64,000 nt of DNA from JAOAFX01 sp049700315 (GTDB lineage Bacteria > Hydrothermota > Tepidihabitantia > SM23-42 > JAOAFX01): positions 1-64,000 of the forward strand of contig JBNAVN010000006.1 of assembly GCA_049700315.1 (NCBI GenBank), read 5' to 3'. This document shows positions 33,834-41,994 of this stretch, one piece after another (position 1 is the stretch's first letter; every line of letters begins with the position of its first letter). Under the pieces are notes generated by a model. That model saw only the letters and a program-made list of their open reading frames with translations, was not told the origin of the DNA and did not search any database. A program made the translations under genes and the position numbers.

Positions 33834-35474
33834 TTAGAATTTTGCTGCAATGGGCATTCTTCTGCCTAACCCGAATGCCTTTGAAGTAACTTTTAATCCA
33901 GGTGGTGCCTGGCGTCGCTTATACTCATTTTTGTTCACTGCTTTTATTACCCAATCCACTATTTCCGACTTATATCCTTTTTTCAAAATTTCTTCTTTTG
34001 ACATGCCATCTTCTATGTAGTATTGTAGTATAGGATCAAGGATTTCATAAGGTGGTAATGTATCCTGGTCAAGTTGATTTGGTCTTAGTTCAGCAGAAGG
34101 CGGTTTTTTTATGATTGCCAGCGGAATTATTTCTTTTTTACGATTGATAAATTTTGCGATTTCATAAACAAGTGTCTTGGGCACATCAGCGAGCACTGCA
34201 AGACCACCGCTCATATCACCATAGAGTGTGCAATAACCAACCGCAAGTTCACTCTTGTTGCCTGTAGTCAAAACCAGATAACCAAATTTATTTGAAAGTG
34301 CCATTAAGATATTTCCCCGAATTCGTGCCTGGATATTTTCTTCAGTTGTATCCATTTGTTTATTGGCAAAAATTTGGTTCAATGTTTTCAGGTATGACTC
34401 ATAAGTCTCATTTATCAAAATCATCTTAAAATCAATTCCCAAATTCTCAGCAAGTTTTTTGGAATCGTCAATGCTTCCTTTTGAAGAAAAGGGTCCGGGC
34501 ATTGTCACACCTATGACATTATCTTTCCCAATTGCTTTTACTGCAATGCAGGCAACGAGTGCTGAATCAATACCACCGGAGAGTCCCAAAACTACCTTTT
34601 CAAACCCACATTTTCTTGTATAATCACGCACACCAAGAACAAGGGCATCATATACGCTTTCAATATGGTCAATTGGTGCATAATTTCCTGATTTCCCTTC
34701 TGCATCAATCTCAATCGTTTTCACACATTCATCAAATCCGGGTAGAACATCAATCGGTTCTCCATCTCTGCTAATCACCATACTCCTGCCATCAAATATC
34801 AGTTCATCATTTGCACCCACCTGGTTTACAAAGACTAATGGTATGTGATATTTCTTTGTGTGACTCTGCAGAATTTTATAACGAATCTCTTCCTTGCCCA
34901 TTGTAAATGGAGATGCTGAGATATTTATCAAGACTGTTGCCCCTTTTTGTGCAAGTATCTGTATCGGGTCAATCTCATAGAATTGTCTATGCCATAGTTC
35001 TGGAATATTCCAGGCATCTTCACAGATTGAAATACCTATCGTTTCATCTTTGAATTTAATGGGTTTTATTTCTGGCGCCGGGTCAAAATACCTTGCCTCA
35101 TCAAATACATCATAGGTGGGTAATAATGATTTTGGTTGAATATGATTTATAAGTCCGCGATATATTAACAATGCGGAATTATATAATCCCCTTCCTGTGT
35201 TTTTATAAGAAAATAAAGGTGCACCAAGGATGATTCCCATATCAGGATAAAAGGATGATAATTTTAGGATTTCTTCTATTGCCCTTTCAATCTTTTTTAT
35301 AAACCATTTTCTTTCAAGCAAATCCTGGGGCGGATAACCAGAGAGAAAAAGTTCAGGAAAGACAATCAAATCAGAATTTTCATCTTTCGCCTGTTTTATT
35401 GCCTGATTCAATTTTGCGAGGTTTGCATCAATATCACCCACGACAGGATTAAGCTGAGCAAGCGTGATTTTCAT
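33834..35474 (-). CDS. nadE: glutamine-dependent NAD+ synthetase
   Basis: The 546-residue enzyme has an N-terminal nitrilase-type glutaminase (Glu41 in VFPELFLSGYPPQDLL, Lys115 in QPKSLLPTYDVFDE, Cys151 in GISICEDAW) and a C-terminal ATP-dependent synthetase with the P-loop LSGGIDSALVACIA and TTGNKSELAVGYCTLYGDMSGG. It amidates deamido-NAD using ammonia from glutamine. All catalytic residues are present. The start is leaderless-type, six bases after the -10 box. Confidence 0.97.
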   Translation of the reverse strand: MKITLAQLNPVVGDIDANLAKLNQAIKQAKDENSDLIVFPELFLSGYPPQDLLERKWFIKKIERAIEEILKLSSFYPDMGIILGAPLFSYKNTGRGLYNSALLIYRGLINHIQPKSLLPTYDVFDEARYFDPAPEIKPIKFKDETIGISICEDAWNIPELWHRQFYEIDPIQILAQKGATVLINISASPFTMGKEEIRYKILQSHTKKYHIPLVFVNQVGANDELIFDGRSMVISRDGEPIDVLPGFDECVKTIEIDAEGKSGNYAPIDHIESVYDALVLGVRDYTRKCGFEKVVLGLSGGIDSALVACIAVKAIGKDNVIGVTMPGPFSSKGSIDDSKKLAENLGIDFKMILINETYESYLKTLNQIFANKQMDTTEENIQARIRGNILMALSNKFGYLVLTTGNKSELAVGYCTLYGDMSGGLAVLADVPKTLVYEIAKFINRKKEIIPLAIIKKPPSAELRPNQLDQDTLPPYEILDPILQYYIEDGMSKEEILKKGYKSEIVDWVIKAVNKNEYKRRQAPPGLKVTSKAFGLGRRMPIAAKF

Positions 35475-35480
35475 TTATTA

Positions 35481-35508
35481 AGTATAATGAATTAAAGATT
35501 TGTGTCAA
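35481..35508 (-). promoter_or_regulatory. promoter of nadE, leaderless type
   Basis: TTGACA (35508-35503), N16, TATACT (35486-35481) on the minus strand, with ATG 35474 six bases later. Confidence 0.82.
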
Positions 35509-35512
35509 GGAT

Positions 35513-35552
35513 TAAACTGAAAAAAAAAGCGGGCTTTCGCCCGCTTTTTTTT
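35513..35552 (-). terminator. rho-independent terminator, symmetrical
   Basis: GCGGGC-TTTC-GCCCGC (35529-35544) is flanked by eight A on one side and eight T on the other. It can end transcription from the lipoprotein gene at 35564-36340 and lies just upstream of the nadE promoter. Confidence 0.88.
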
Positions 35553-35563
35553 CTATTGATTAA

Positions 35564-36340
35564 TTATTCAACCACACACCAACGAAGCCCAGCAATAGCC
35601 TGGTATGCAATTTTCATGGTGACTGCATAACCATTTACGCCAACAACCTGGATTTTGCCAAAATGGTCATTACCAGTTCCCCAGCCATCATTATCTGGAT
35701 CAATCCAGAAATAATAAACTGCGTTGGCATTGATAGTGGTAGGAGCAGTGTATCCACCTGGTGCGTCGCAAATGGTCACTGCATCGTAATTTGTTTCTCC
35801 ACTATTTTTTGTTGTATTAACTTCATCATTGAATGGTGTGGATGCCTGATTTGGTGAGGCAAATTCTTGTTCATTTGCACTCACACTGTGAATCCAGTAA
35901 TCTATATATGGCCAGTTGGACTGGTCAGAAATAGAATAGGTTGTTGCATTGCCCGCCGCGTTAAATCCAAATCCACTGGGATGATCTGGTGAAGTATCAC
36001 CACTGCCATAAACAACAATTGAACCAGTTTCTACGGCACCACAATCAACCTGATCTTTTCCGCTCTCATCGCTACCAGCATATGCAGAGACTTCATATAA
36101 TGCTGCTGGGGTGGTGGCATCATAAGAGGTTGTGGTTACAGAATCGATTTTTACTCCGTCAGCGTAAATATAATATCCATCTGCATCGGTTATTTCATCC
36201 CAATCAAGGGTAAGAGTTCCACCGTTGTCTCCTGTTGCCACGGTGAATGAAACATCCGGTGTTTCAAGGGTAACTTCGTTTTCGCACCCGATGAATGCCA
36301 GCAGCATGGCAAAGATTGCTAAGGTAAATAGTTTTTTCAT
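35564..36340 (-). CDS. lipoprotein with fibronectin-like domain
   Basis: The 258-residue product has a lipobox in MLLAFIGC, then a fibronectin-III-like module (TLTLDWDEITDADGYYIYADG ... YEVSAYAGSDESG) and a second beta domain containing NAVYYFWIDPDNDGWGTGNDHFG, a possible calcium-type Asp-rich turn. AGGAGG precedes the start. The gene follows the coiled-coil lipoprotein gene by 10 bases and ends at a strong terminator, so both are probably one transcript. Function unknown; an abundant surface protein is plausible. Confidence 0.7.
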   Translation of the reverse strand: MKKLFTLAIFAMLLAFIGCENEVTLETPDVSFTVATGDNGGTLTLDWDEITDADGYYIYADGVKIDSVTTTSYDATTPAALYEVSAYAGSDESGKDQVDCGAVETGSIVVYGSGDTSPDHPSGFGFNAAGNATTYSISDQSNWPYIDYWIHSVSANEQEFASPNQASTPFNDEVNTTKNSGETNYDAVTICDAPGGYTAPTTINANAVYYFWIDPDNDGWGTGNDHFGKIQVVGVNGYAVTMKIAYQAIAGLRWCVVE

Positions 36341-36350
36341 TTTTTCCTCC

Positions 36351-36620
36351 TTACTTCTGGATTGGTTTTAACCCGCCACCAGTTCCACCACCACTTGGCG
36401 GTTTTGGCATACCTTTGTGATATTTATCAAGATGCGCATTGTAGTTTACGGTTAGAGAATCAAGTGCGGTCTGAAGATTCGTCACCTGGGTCTTCAGGGC
36501 ACTGATCTCGGCTTTTGCCGCATCCAGTTGTTCAGTCGTCACCACGTTTTGCTGTGGTGCCTGACAGCTGATTACCGCAAGGGCAATTGCGATAATCAAC
36601 AGTGTTGCGAGTTTCTTCAT
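36351..36620 (-). CDS. small coiled-coil lipoprotein (Lpp-like)
   Basis: The 89-residue product has a lipobox (ALAVISC), then a heptad coiled coil (TTEQLDAAKAEISALKTQVTN ... LQTALDSLTVNYNAHLDKY), then a Pro/Gly-rich tail (PKPPSGGGTGGGLKPIQK). In size and build it resembles Lpp and related envelope-spacing lipoproteins, though the terminal Lys motif is not proof. A GGAGG site precedes the ATG; three stem-loops lie upstream. Confidence 0.68.
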   Translation of the reverse strand: MKKLATLLIIAIALAVISCQAPQQNVVTTEQLDAAKAEISALKTQVTNLQTALDSLTVNYNAHLDKYHKGMPKPPSGGGTGGGLKPIQK

Positions 36621-36649
36621 ATAGAGCCTCCTTTTTTCTCGCTATTATT

Positions 36650-36718
36650 GTGCGATGAATCGCACCGCTATAATGAGCTTAGCTCATTGTGATTATGGTA
36701 ATTTTCATCACCATAATC
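36650..36718. repeat. cluster of three perfect stem-loops
   Basis: GTGCGAT-GA-ATCGCAC (36650-36665), AATGAGCT-T-AGCTCATT (36672-36688) and GATTATGGT/ACCATAATC with a ten-base loop (36691-36718). They fill the interval between tRNA-Ile and the Lpp-like gene. On the minus strand the first reads with a T-TC-A centre, like other hairpins in the window. Confidence 0.75.
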
Positions 36719-36720
36719 TA

Positions 36721-36794
<74 letters not shown>

Positions 36795-36814
36795 AAACAG
36801 ATTCGTTAATCGTT

Positions 36815-36836
36815 ATACGGGTCTGGAGACCCGTAT
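36815..36836. repeat. perfect 10-bp stem-loop
   Basis: ATACGGGTCT (36815-36824), two bases GG, and AGACCCGTAT (36827-36836). It lies in the leader of tRNA-Ile. On the minus strand the centre is T-CC-A, and GGAG lies just ahead of it. No T-run follows. Confidence 0.75.
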
Positions 36837-36898
36837 CGTCTCCTGTAATTTATCTTTAGTTTTATCACCTGCAAAATTTGAGCCAGCCCAATCATTAT

Positions 36899-36926
36899 AT
36901 TATAATCAGAAAATCTATATTGTCAA
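36899..36926 (-). promoter_or_regulatory. promoter for tRNA-Ile
   Basis: TTGACA (36926-36921), N16, TATAAT (36904-36899) on the minus strand, roughly 105 bases before the tRNA. Confidence 0.78.
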
Positions 36927-36960
36927 TAATCTAACCATTGTCTTAACCCAAAACCACTAA

Positions 36961-37167
36961 CTATTTTTTGGGATGGTCTGGGTCTGGTACACAAGCACCA
37001 ACAGGGCATACTGAGGCACACTGGGGCTCATCAAAATGTCCTACACACTCAACGCACTTGCTGAAATCAATAACATATATCGGATCGCCTTCACTTATTG
37101 CCTGAACCGGACATTCTGGTGCGCAAAGTCCACAGGCTGTGCACTCTTCAGTGATCTTATAAGCCAT
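36961..37167 (-). CDS. 2[4Fe-4S] ferredoxin, YfhL/Alvin type
   Basis: The 68-residue protein has two cluster motifs: Cys9, 12, 15, 19 in CTACGLCAPECP and Cys38, 41, 50, 54 in CVECVGHFDEPQCASVCP. The six-residue-longer spacing in the second motif (CxxCx8C) and the short C-terminal tail are typical of the Allochromatium-type low-potential ferredoxins. It carries electrons in the cytoplasm; the partner is unknown. It has a perfect promoter and an AGGAGG site. Confidence 0.93.
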   Translation of the reverse strand: MAYKITEECTACGLCAPECPVQAISEGDPIYVIDFSKCVECVGHFDEPQCASVCPVGACVPDPDHPKK

Positions 37168-37189
37168 TTTACCTCCTTAAAAGTGAGTG

Positions 37190-37217
37190 ATTATAATTAA
37201 TTTTCCATCAATGTCAA
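37190..37217 (-). promoter_or_regulatory. promoter of ferredoxin gene
   Basis: TTGACA (37217-37212), N16, TATAAT (37195-37190) on the minus strand; AAGGAGG precedes the ATG at 37167. Confidence 0.86.
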
Positions 37218-37322
37218 TAAATATGATCACCGCTATGTAATCAAGCACTCAAGAGTCTTGAAGAATAGTTAATCGGTTAAGGTCAGGATGCTAAGATTGG
37301 TTAAAACATAATATAAATTCAT

Positions 37323-38039
37323 TTATCGTGCGTGTTTTAACAATTCTCTTGCCTTTATACCAATGGGTGCATTCGGGTATTTGACAACCAATTCTTCCAG
37401 AAGTTTGACGGCTTCTTTTTTCTTGCCAATTTCATAGTATATCTCAGCAGTCAGGATTTTTGCCTGATGGATACGATTTGCAGGGAAGTCTTTGTTCAAT
37501 TGTTCAAGTGCTGAAAGGGCATGACCAAATTCCTTTTTGTCATTGTGGATGAGCGCTAAATAATATAAGGCATAACCGCCAATACTTGTATTGACCAGGG
37601 CCCTGAGACTATCTTCAGCCATCTTGAGTTTTCTGATTTCGTAATGATAGATTGATCTTATTAATTTTTTGAACAAAACTGTATCTTTGCGTGCAGACTC
37701 AAAAAGATACAGCCTTTCCAGGGCTTCATTCGCATACCTTGCATTAGAAAATTTTGCTACGGTCCTGAGATATTGTTCCCTTGCCAATAATAATTCACCC
37801 TTAAAAAAGAGATTCTCTGCGATCAAATAATTCAATTGTGCCTGTTCTTCAGATTCATATTGATTTTCATACTTTTTCAAATATGCGTTTGCACTATCAA
37901 ACATTTCAAGTTTGCGATAATTATCATTCAATTCAATTATCAATGTAAAATTTTGATTATCTTCAATAAGATTCTTTATGGAATCAATTGCGGAATTTTG
38001 TTGTACTACAATTACCAGGAATACTGAAAAAATATTCAT
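37323..38039 (-). CDS. TPR-repeat secreted protein of envelope operon
   Basis: The 238-residue product has a short hydrophobic start (1-14) and about five TPR-like units (ANAYLKKYENQYESEEQAQ, FFKGELLLAREQYLRTVAK, FGHALSALEQLNKDFPANR, EIGKKKEAVKLLEELVVKYP). It is the last gene of a three-gene operon; its ATG overlaps the stop of the DUF4175-like gene by four bases. TPR proteins with this export signal often act as periplasmic scaffolds. The exact role is unknown. Confidence 0.7.
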   Translation of the reverse strand: MNIFSVFLVIVVQQNSAIDSIKNLIEDNQNFTLIIELNDNYRKLEMFDSANAYLKKYENQYESEEQAQLNYLIAENLFFKGELLLAREQYLRTVAKFSNARYANEALERLYLFESARKDTVLFKKLIRSIYHYEIRKLKMAEDSLRALVNTSIGGYALYYLALIHNDKKEFGHALSALEQLNKDFPANRIHQAKILTAEIYYEIGKKKEAVKLLEELVVKYPNAPIGIKARELLKHAR

Positions 38040-41000
38040 CTTTCTTCTAACAATGCCCTGAAATATTCCCTGATATACAATTCATACTGTTCTGGATGAG
38101 GCTGTTTTAATGCGCGCTGGATTATTTCCAATAGTTGATCTCTGCCTAATTCTTCAGGCAAAGGTACTGGAGAAGCACGCATTTTGTCTTCACCCGGCTT
38201 ACTCTTACGTTCTTTTGTCCAGTCTTCCTGTCTGATTGATCTCTCTGCATCTAACAATCTTGAAATTATTAATTGCTGGCGCTCAATCAATTTTCTATCA
38301 AGTTTGTATTGATACAACGCCTCTTCATTCTCTTTCATTTCTTCAGCAAGATTATCAAGTAATTCCTGAAACTTACCTGCTTCAGGTGAACCCCTTAATG
38401 ATTCAAGCGCCTGTCTGAGTTCACGCTGTTTGCCAGCAAGACGCTGAATCTGTGCCATTTGTTCTGGAGTCAAGCCACTGGCTGATATTGGAAATAGATT
38501 AAATAATGCTTGTCCAACCCCCATTTGATTCTGGGTTATCTGCGAAAGGCTTTTCAAGAATTCATCCATACCGGTTGACGAACCAGTTCCTTCTGCAGCC
38601 TTTTTCAAGCTTTGCAGAATTGAAAGTGATGCAAGATTCAGTTGCTTCATCGCCTCCTGAGAATGCCATTTACCTGTATTCGCAGGATTTTGTGATGCGA
38701 GTTCCATTTCTTTTATTGCCTTGCTCAATCTTTTGCCTATTTCCGGACTGACATAAAGACTCTTGACCTGCTGGGCATAAAGACTTTCTGCAACCTCTTT
38801 TGTTGCATTTATTATTTCTGATTGAATATCAGGGTCTATTTTCTTATCATTCAATTGTTCTTCTTCAAGTTTTGATAGTTCAATGAGTTGATTTAATGTT
38901 TCTATCAAATTTTTTTGTAGATTTGCAGATCTACCCCTGGTCAATTCTTCATAGAATTTCTGAAGGTCGTTGGCAAGTTGGTCTAATTTTTTTTGTAAAT
39001 CTTCGGGTGACAAATTCTGATTTTGGGACATTGATTTTGCTGCTTGTGATGATGTTCTTAATTGTTCTGAAATATTTTGTTCCATACCTTCAGATTCAGC
39101 AAGTTTTTCAATCTCCTGAGCAAGGCTATCTATTGCCTGATATAGACTATCCAGGATTTTTCTCATCTCCTCTGATTCCTTGAATTGCTGGAGATTATCC
39201 AGATTGTTTGCCTGATTTGCAAGTTCCTTTGCTTTTTCTGATAATTCCTTCAGTTTTTCCTCCTGTTGATATCGTTTCAATAGTTCTAAAGTTCTTTCCA
39301 GTGCCCTGGCGAGTTCGTCCTGGGCTTCTTTCAATTTCTCCATCGCCTGTTTAATTTGTTCAGGAGATTTGTTCATTGCCTGTTTGAGATTCTCAAGTGC
39401 CCTCTTCAATTCTTCAGGTGCGATCTCTTGAAGGATTTTTGTGATTTCCTGAAGCCGTTCAAATGATTTCTGGTCAAGCAATATGCCACTCTTGAGTTTC
39501 TCAATAGTGTTTTTCAGTTCAACCTGCCACTCATCTATCTTTTTGAGAACCTGTTCTTCTTTGTTGATTGCCTGCTTCAATTTTTCATTATCCAGCCAGG
39601 ATAATTCCCTATCGCGTTTGATCTTTTCTTCAAGTTTGCTAATCTCACTCATACCTTCCTGATGCATTTGTTCCAGATCCTTAAGGTCGGCTTGCACCAG
39701 GTCTTCTTTTCCTTTTACTTCTTCATATATCTGCTCCATTGTGGGAAAATATATGTAATATGTTTTGCTCTTTGATCTCTGTCCGGCATTATCCTGAACT
39801 TCCACAAAATAGGATGCCCTATCACCTGGAAGCATCTTCAAATCGCTCAGGTCCCATTCATAGAATATTGTATCATCAATACTACCTTTTTTGAACTTTA
39901 TGCTTATTTGTTCTGATTTCTTCAATTGATAATGGAAAGTAATACGATTCAATTCATAATCATCACTGCATTTTATTCCAATCGGCAATTTCATATCGGG
40001 CGGCAGATTAATATTATAACCCGGATAAAAAATTTCAACCAACGGTGCAAGATCAGGAATTGCATAGATTGTAATTGGTTCATTATGAGAGGATTCACCA
40101 GAAATCTGGAGAGTAGCAGTACCACTTGAGTTTATTTTGAATTTACCCGAGAATTCAGAACCGTGACACACAAGATTTATCGGATCATTGTATAACAACC
40201 TTGCCTGTTTCAGGTCACAGGATGCGGTTCCTCTTAGCTCTGCTTCGGTTCCTGCAGGAACGATCAATTGCCTTTCGGTTTTGATCTCGTCTTTTAAGTG
40301 GGTATATGCTGGATACCGGAGATAAAAGGTTAGTTCTTTGAGATATATAGGTTCAATTATGGTCAATATATTCTTTTCGGTTTTGATACCAGAAATTTCA
40401 AATTGATATTTTATTGTTTCATTTAAATCAATGTTTATATCTGCCCTGCTATCTACTACAGAAAGATTTTTAGAATTGTTGATCAGATCAGTCTCATAAA
40501 CCAGTTTTACTGTCTTTGGAATATATGGACCAAACATAGTAATACTTACATCAATGTTCTTACCCCGGTCAAATTTTCCTGACCCGGGATGGATAACATA
40601 TTCAATTTTGTGGTTTAACGCAAACCAGAATCTTCCCGGGAATAATCCAGGATATAAGAGAAAAAACATAATAGCTATAAGCAGAAATAATACTGACCAC
40701 TTCAAAAATTGTTTGGTGATGAGTTTGTTGGAATCGATATGCTGGAACTTTTTTTCTGTTGTCTCAATAAATGCGGAAATCAATTCTTTTGAATATCCTT
40801 CACGATTGTTATCAAGGATCCGGGCAATTTGTAGACTGCTTACAATTTCACAATTTGCGCCAATCCTATTATCAAAATTGCTTGCCCATTGGTAAAAATT
40901 CTTGGGACGGTAAGATAGCAATGGGATTAAACCAATAAGTCCATACAAGGGTGATTTTAATAAGAAAAGGGCAGTAGTGGTAGCAATAATGGTTGTTCCC

Positions 41001-41101
41001 AGTGAAAAAAAGACAAGCGAGATGAGATCAACAAATCCCTGTTTCCGTGCATAGACCTTTATCTTTTCAACGATTGTCATCTCTTGCCTTTGCTTTTTCA
41101 C
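38036..41101 (-). CDS. large DUF4175-like membrane protein with long coiled coil
   Basis: The 1021-residue protein has membrane segments near residues 25-64 and 133-151, an extracytoplasmic beta domain (about 160-440, including PAGTEAELRGTASCDLKQA and DNAGQRSKSKTYYIYFP), then a long Gln/Glu/Lys coiled coil (about 455-760) and a helical end with PVPLPEELGRDQLLEIIQRA and QPHPEQYELYIREYFRALL. This order matches DUF4175-type proteins that occur beside DUF4159 and VWA genes in Bacteroidetes and Planctomycetes. Function is not established; envelope stress or surface maintenance has been suggested from context only. Confidence 0.72.
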   Translation of the reverse strand: MKKQRQEMTIVEKIKVYARKQGFVDLISLVFFSLGTTIIATTTALFLLKSPLYGLIGLIPLLSYRPKNFYQWASNFDNRIGANCEIVSSLQIARILDNNREGYSKELISAFIETTEKKFQHIDSNKLITKQFLKWSVLFLLIAIMFFLLYPGLFPGRFWFALNHKIEYVIHPGSGKFDRGKNIDVSITMFGPYIPKTVKLVYETDLINNSKNLSVVDSRADINIDLNETIKYQFEISGIKTEKNILTIIEPIYLKELTFYLRYPAYTHLKDEIKTERQLIVPAGTEAELRGTASCDLKQARLLYNDPINLVCHGSEFSGKFKINSSGTATLQISGESSHNEPITIYAIPDLAPLVEIFYPGYNINLPPDMKLPIGIKCSDDYELNRITFHYQLKKSEQISIKFKKGSIDDTIFYEWDLSDLKMLPGDRASYFVEVQDNAGQRSKSKTYYIYFPTMEQIYEEVKGKEDLVQADLKDLEQMHQEGMSEISKLEEKIKRDRELSWLDNEKLKQAINKEEQVLKKIDEWQVELKNTIEKLKSGILLDQKSFERLQEITKILQEIAPEELKRALENLKQAMNKSPEQIKQAMEKLKEAQDELARALERTLELLKRYQQEEKLKELSEKAKELANQANNLDNLQQFKESEEMRKILDSLYQAIDSLAQEIEKLAESEGMEQNISEQLRTSSQAAKSMSQNQNLSPEDLQKKLDQLANDLQKFYEELTRGRSANLQKNLIETLNQLIELSKLEEEQLNDKKIDPDIQSEIINATKEVAESLYAQQVKSLYVSPEIGKRLSKAIKEMELASQNPANTGKWHSQEAMKQLNLASLSILQSLKKAAEGTGSSTGMDEFLKSLSQITQNQMGVGQALFNLFPISASGLTPEQMAQIQRLAGKQRELRQALESLRGSPEAGKFQELLDNLAEEMKENEEALYQYKLDRKLIERQQLIISRLLDAERSIRQEDWTKERKSKPGEDKMRASPVPLPEELGRDQLLEIIQRALKQPHPEQYELYIREYFRALLEER

Positions 41102-41113
41102 AACTTCACCATT

Positions 41114-41746
41114 TCATTGCGTAAGTGCATAGATCACAATATTGATACCCATTTTCAATGCCTGTTCTCTTTTTTCCTGAGGGTCATTGTGCACATCAGG
41201 GTCTTCCCAGCCATCACCAAGGTCAGTTTCATAGGAATAAAATACTACAAGTCTATTCTGATAAAAGATGCCAAAACCCTGGGCAGGTTTGTTATCATGT
41301 TCGTGGATTTTGGGCAGACCCTGGGGAAAATCATAAAAAGAGTGATAAATTGGATGGTCAAAAGGCAGTTCAATCAAAGGGGAATCAGGGAAGACCTTTT
41401 TCATTTCTCTGCGAAAAGAGGAATCCATTCCATAGCAATCATCGGCATGCAGAAATCCACCGCTTGTCAAATAGTTCCTTAGGATTTTTATTTCCTCATC
41501 TGTAAATCTTACTTCTCCGTGGCCGGTCATATAAAGATATGGATACTTGAAAAGCTCAGGGTCGGTCAATTCAACATTGACTTCCTTTTGTGCAGATTTG
41601 ATCGTTGTTCTTTCATTGAGTGCCTTGAGAAGATTGGACAAGGAACTCGGGTCACAATACCAATCTCCACCGCCCCCATATTTTAGACGGGCGATAGTAA
41701 AATCAGATTGCCCGAATAGAAGAATTCCCAATAATGCCAGGATCAC
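41114..41746 (-). CDS. DUF4159 family secreted protein
   Basis: The 210-residue product has a signal (1-12) and the DUF4159 hallmark FTIARLKYGGGGDWYCDPSSL, then YPYLYMTGHGEVRFTDEEI, LRNYLTSGGFLHADDCYG and a Trp/Asp-rich end (YETDLGDGWEDPDVHNDP). The fold is related to class I glutamine amidotransferases but lacks a nucleophile I can point to. The start codon is GTG at 41746, six bases after the -10 box, so leaderless initiation on GTG is likely. It leads the operon with the DUF4175-like and TPR genes. Confidence 0.85.
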   Translation of the reverse strand: MILALLGILLFGQSDFTIARLKYGGGGDWYCDPSSLSNLLKALNERTTIKSAQKEVNVELTDPELFKYPYLYMTGHGEVRFTDEEIKILRNYLTSGGFLHADDCYGMDSSFRREMKKVFPDSPLIELPFDHPIYHSFYDFPQGLPKIHEHDNKPAQGFGIFYQNRLVVFYSYETDLGDGWEDPDVHNDPQEKREQALKMGINIVIYALTQ

Positions 41747-41752
41747 TTATTT

Positions 41753-41780
41753 ATTATAAACTGAAAGTACAAAGTGTCAA
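41753..41780 (-). promoter_or_regulatory. promoter of DUF4159 operon, leaderless type with GTG start
   Basis: TTGACA (41780-41775), N16, TATAAT (41758-41753) on the minus strand; GTG at 41746 follows after six bases. Confidence 0.84.
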
Positions 41781-41865
41781 GGGTTAAGAAACAATATCAG
41801 GAGACAACAAAAGTTGGAAACCTACTGGTAGGGGATGGATAATCGGGGAAGTTCAAAAAAAATGC

Positions 41866-41893
41866 TTGCATTTGAACAGAATTTAGATATAAT
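41866..41893 (+). promoter_or_regulatory. promoter of pckG
   Basis: TTGCAT (41866-41871), N16, TATAAT (41888-41893). A leader of about 95 bases with AGGAGG leads to the ATG at 41995. The leader shows no obvious riboswitch fold. Confidence 0.7.
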
Positions 41894-41994
41894 TGTCTAT
41901 AAATGCCTTCCTTACAACTTTTCATGCAATTAGATTTTTTAAGGGTCAGATACAAGCCATTGTCAATCATTAATTGAGAGAGGAGGTTATAAAA

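Noticed and set aside
33642..33869. 75-codon frame after the small outer-membrane protein
   Set aside because: It runs through the terminator hairpin and has no ribosome binding site.
36815..36836. Hairpin as ferredoxin terminator
   Set aside because: No T-run follows, and a promoter for tRNA-Ile lies between, so it would stop tRNA synthesis.
41894..41994. Riboswitch in the pckG leader
   Set aside because: The leader is only about 95 bases, and I found no conserved aptamer motif or strong stem.
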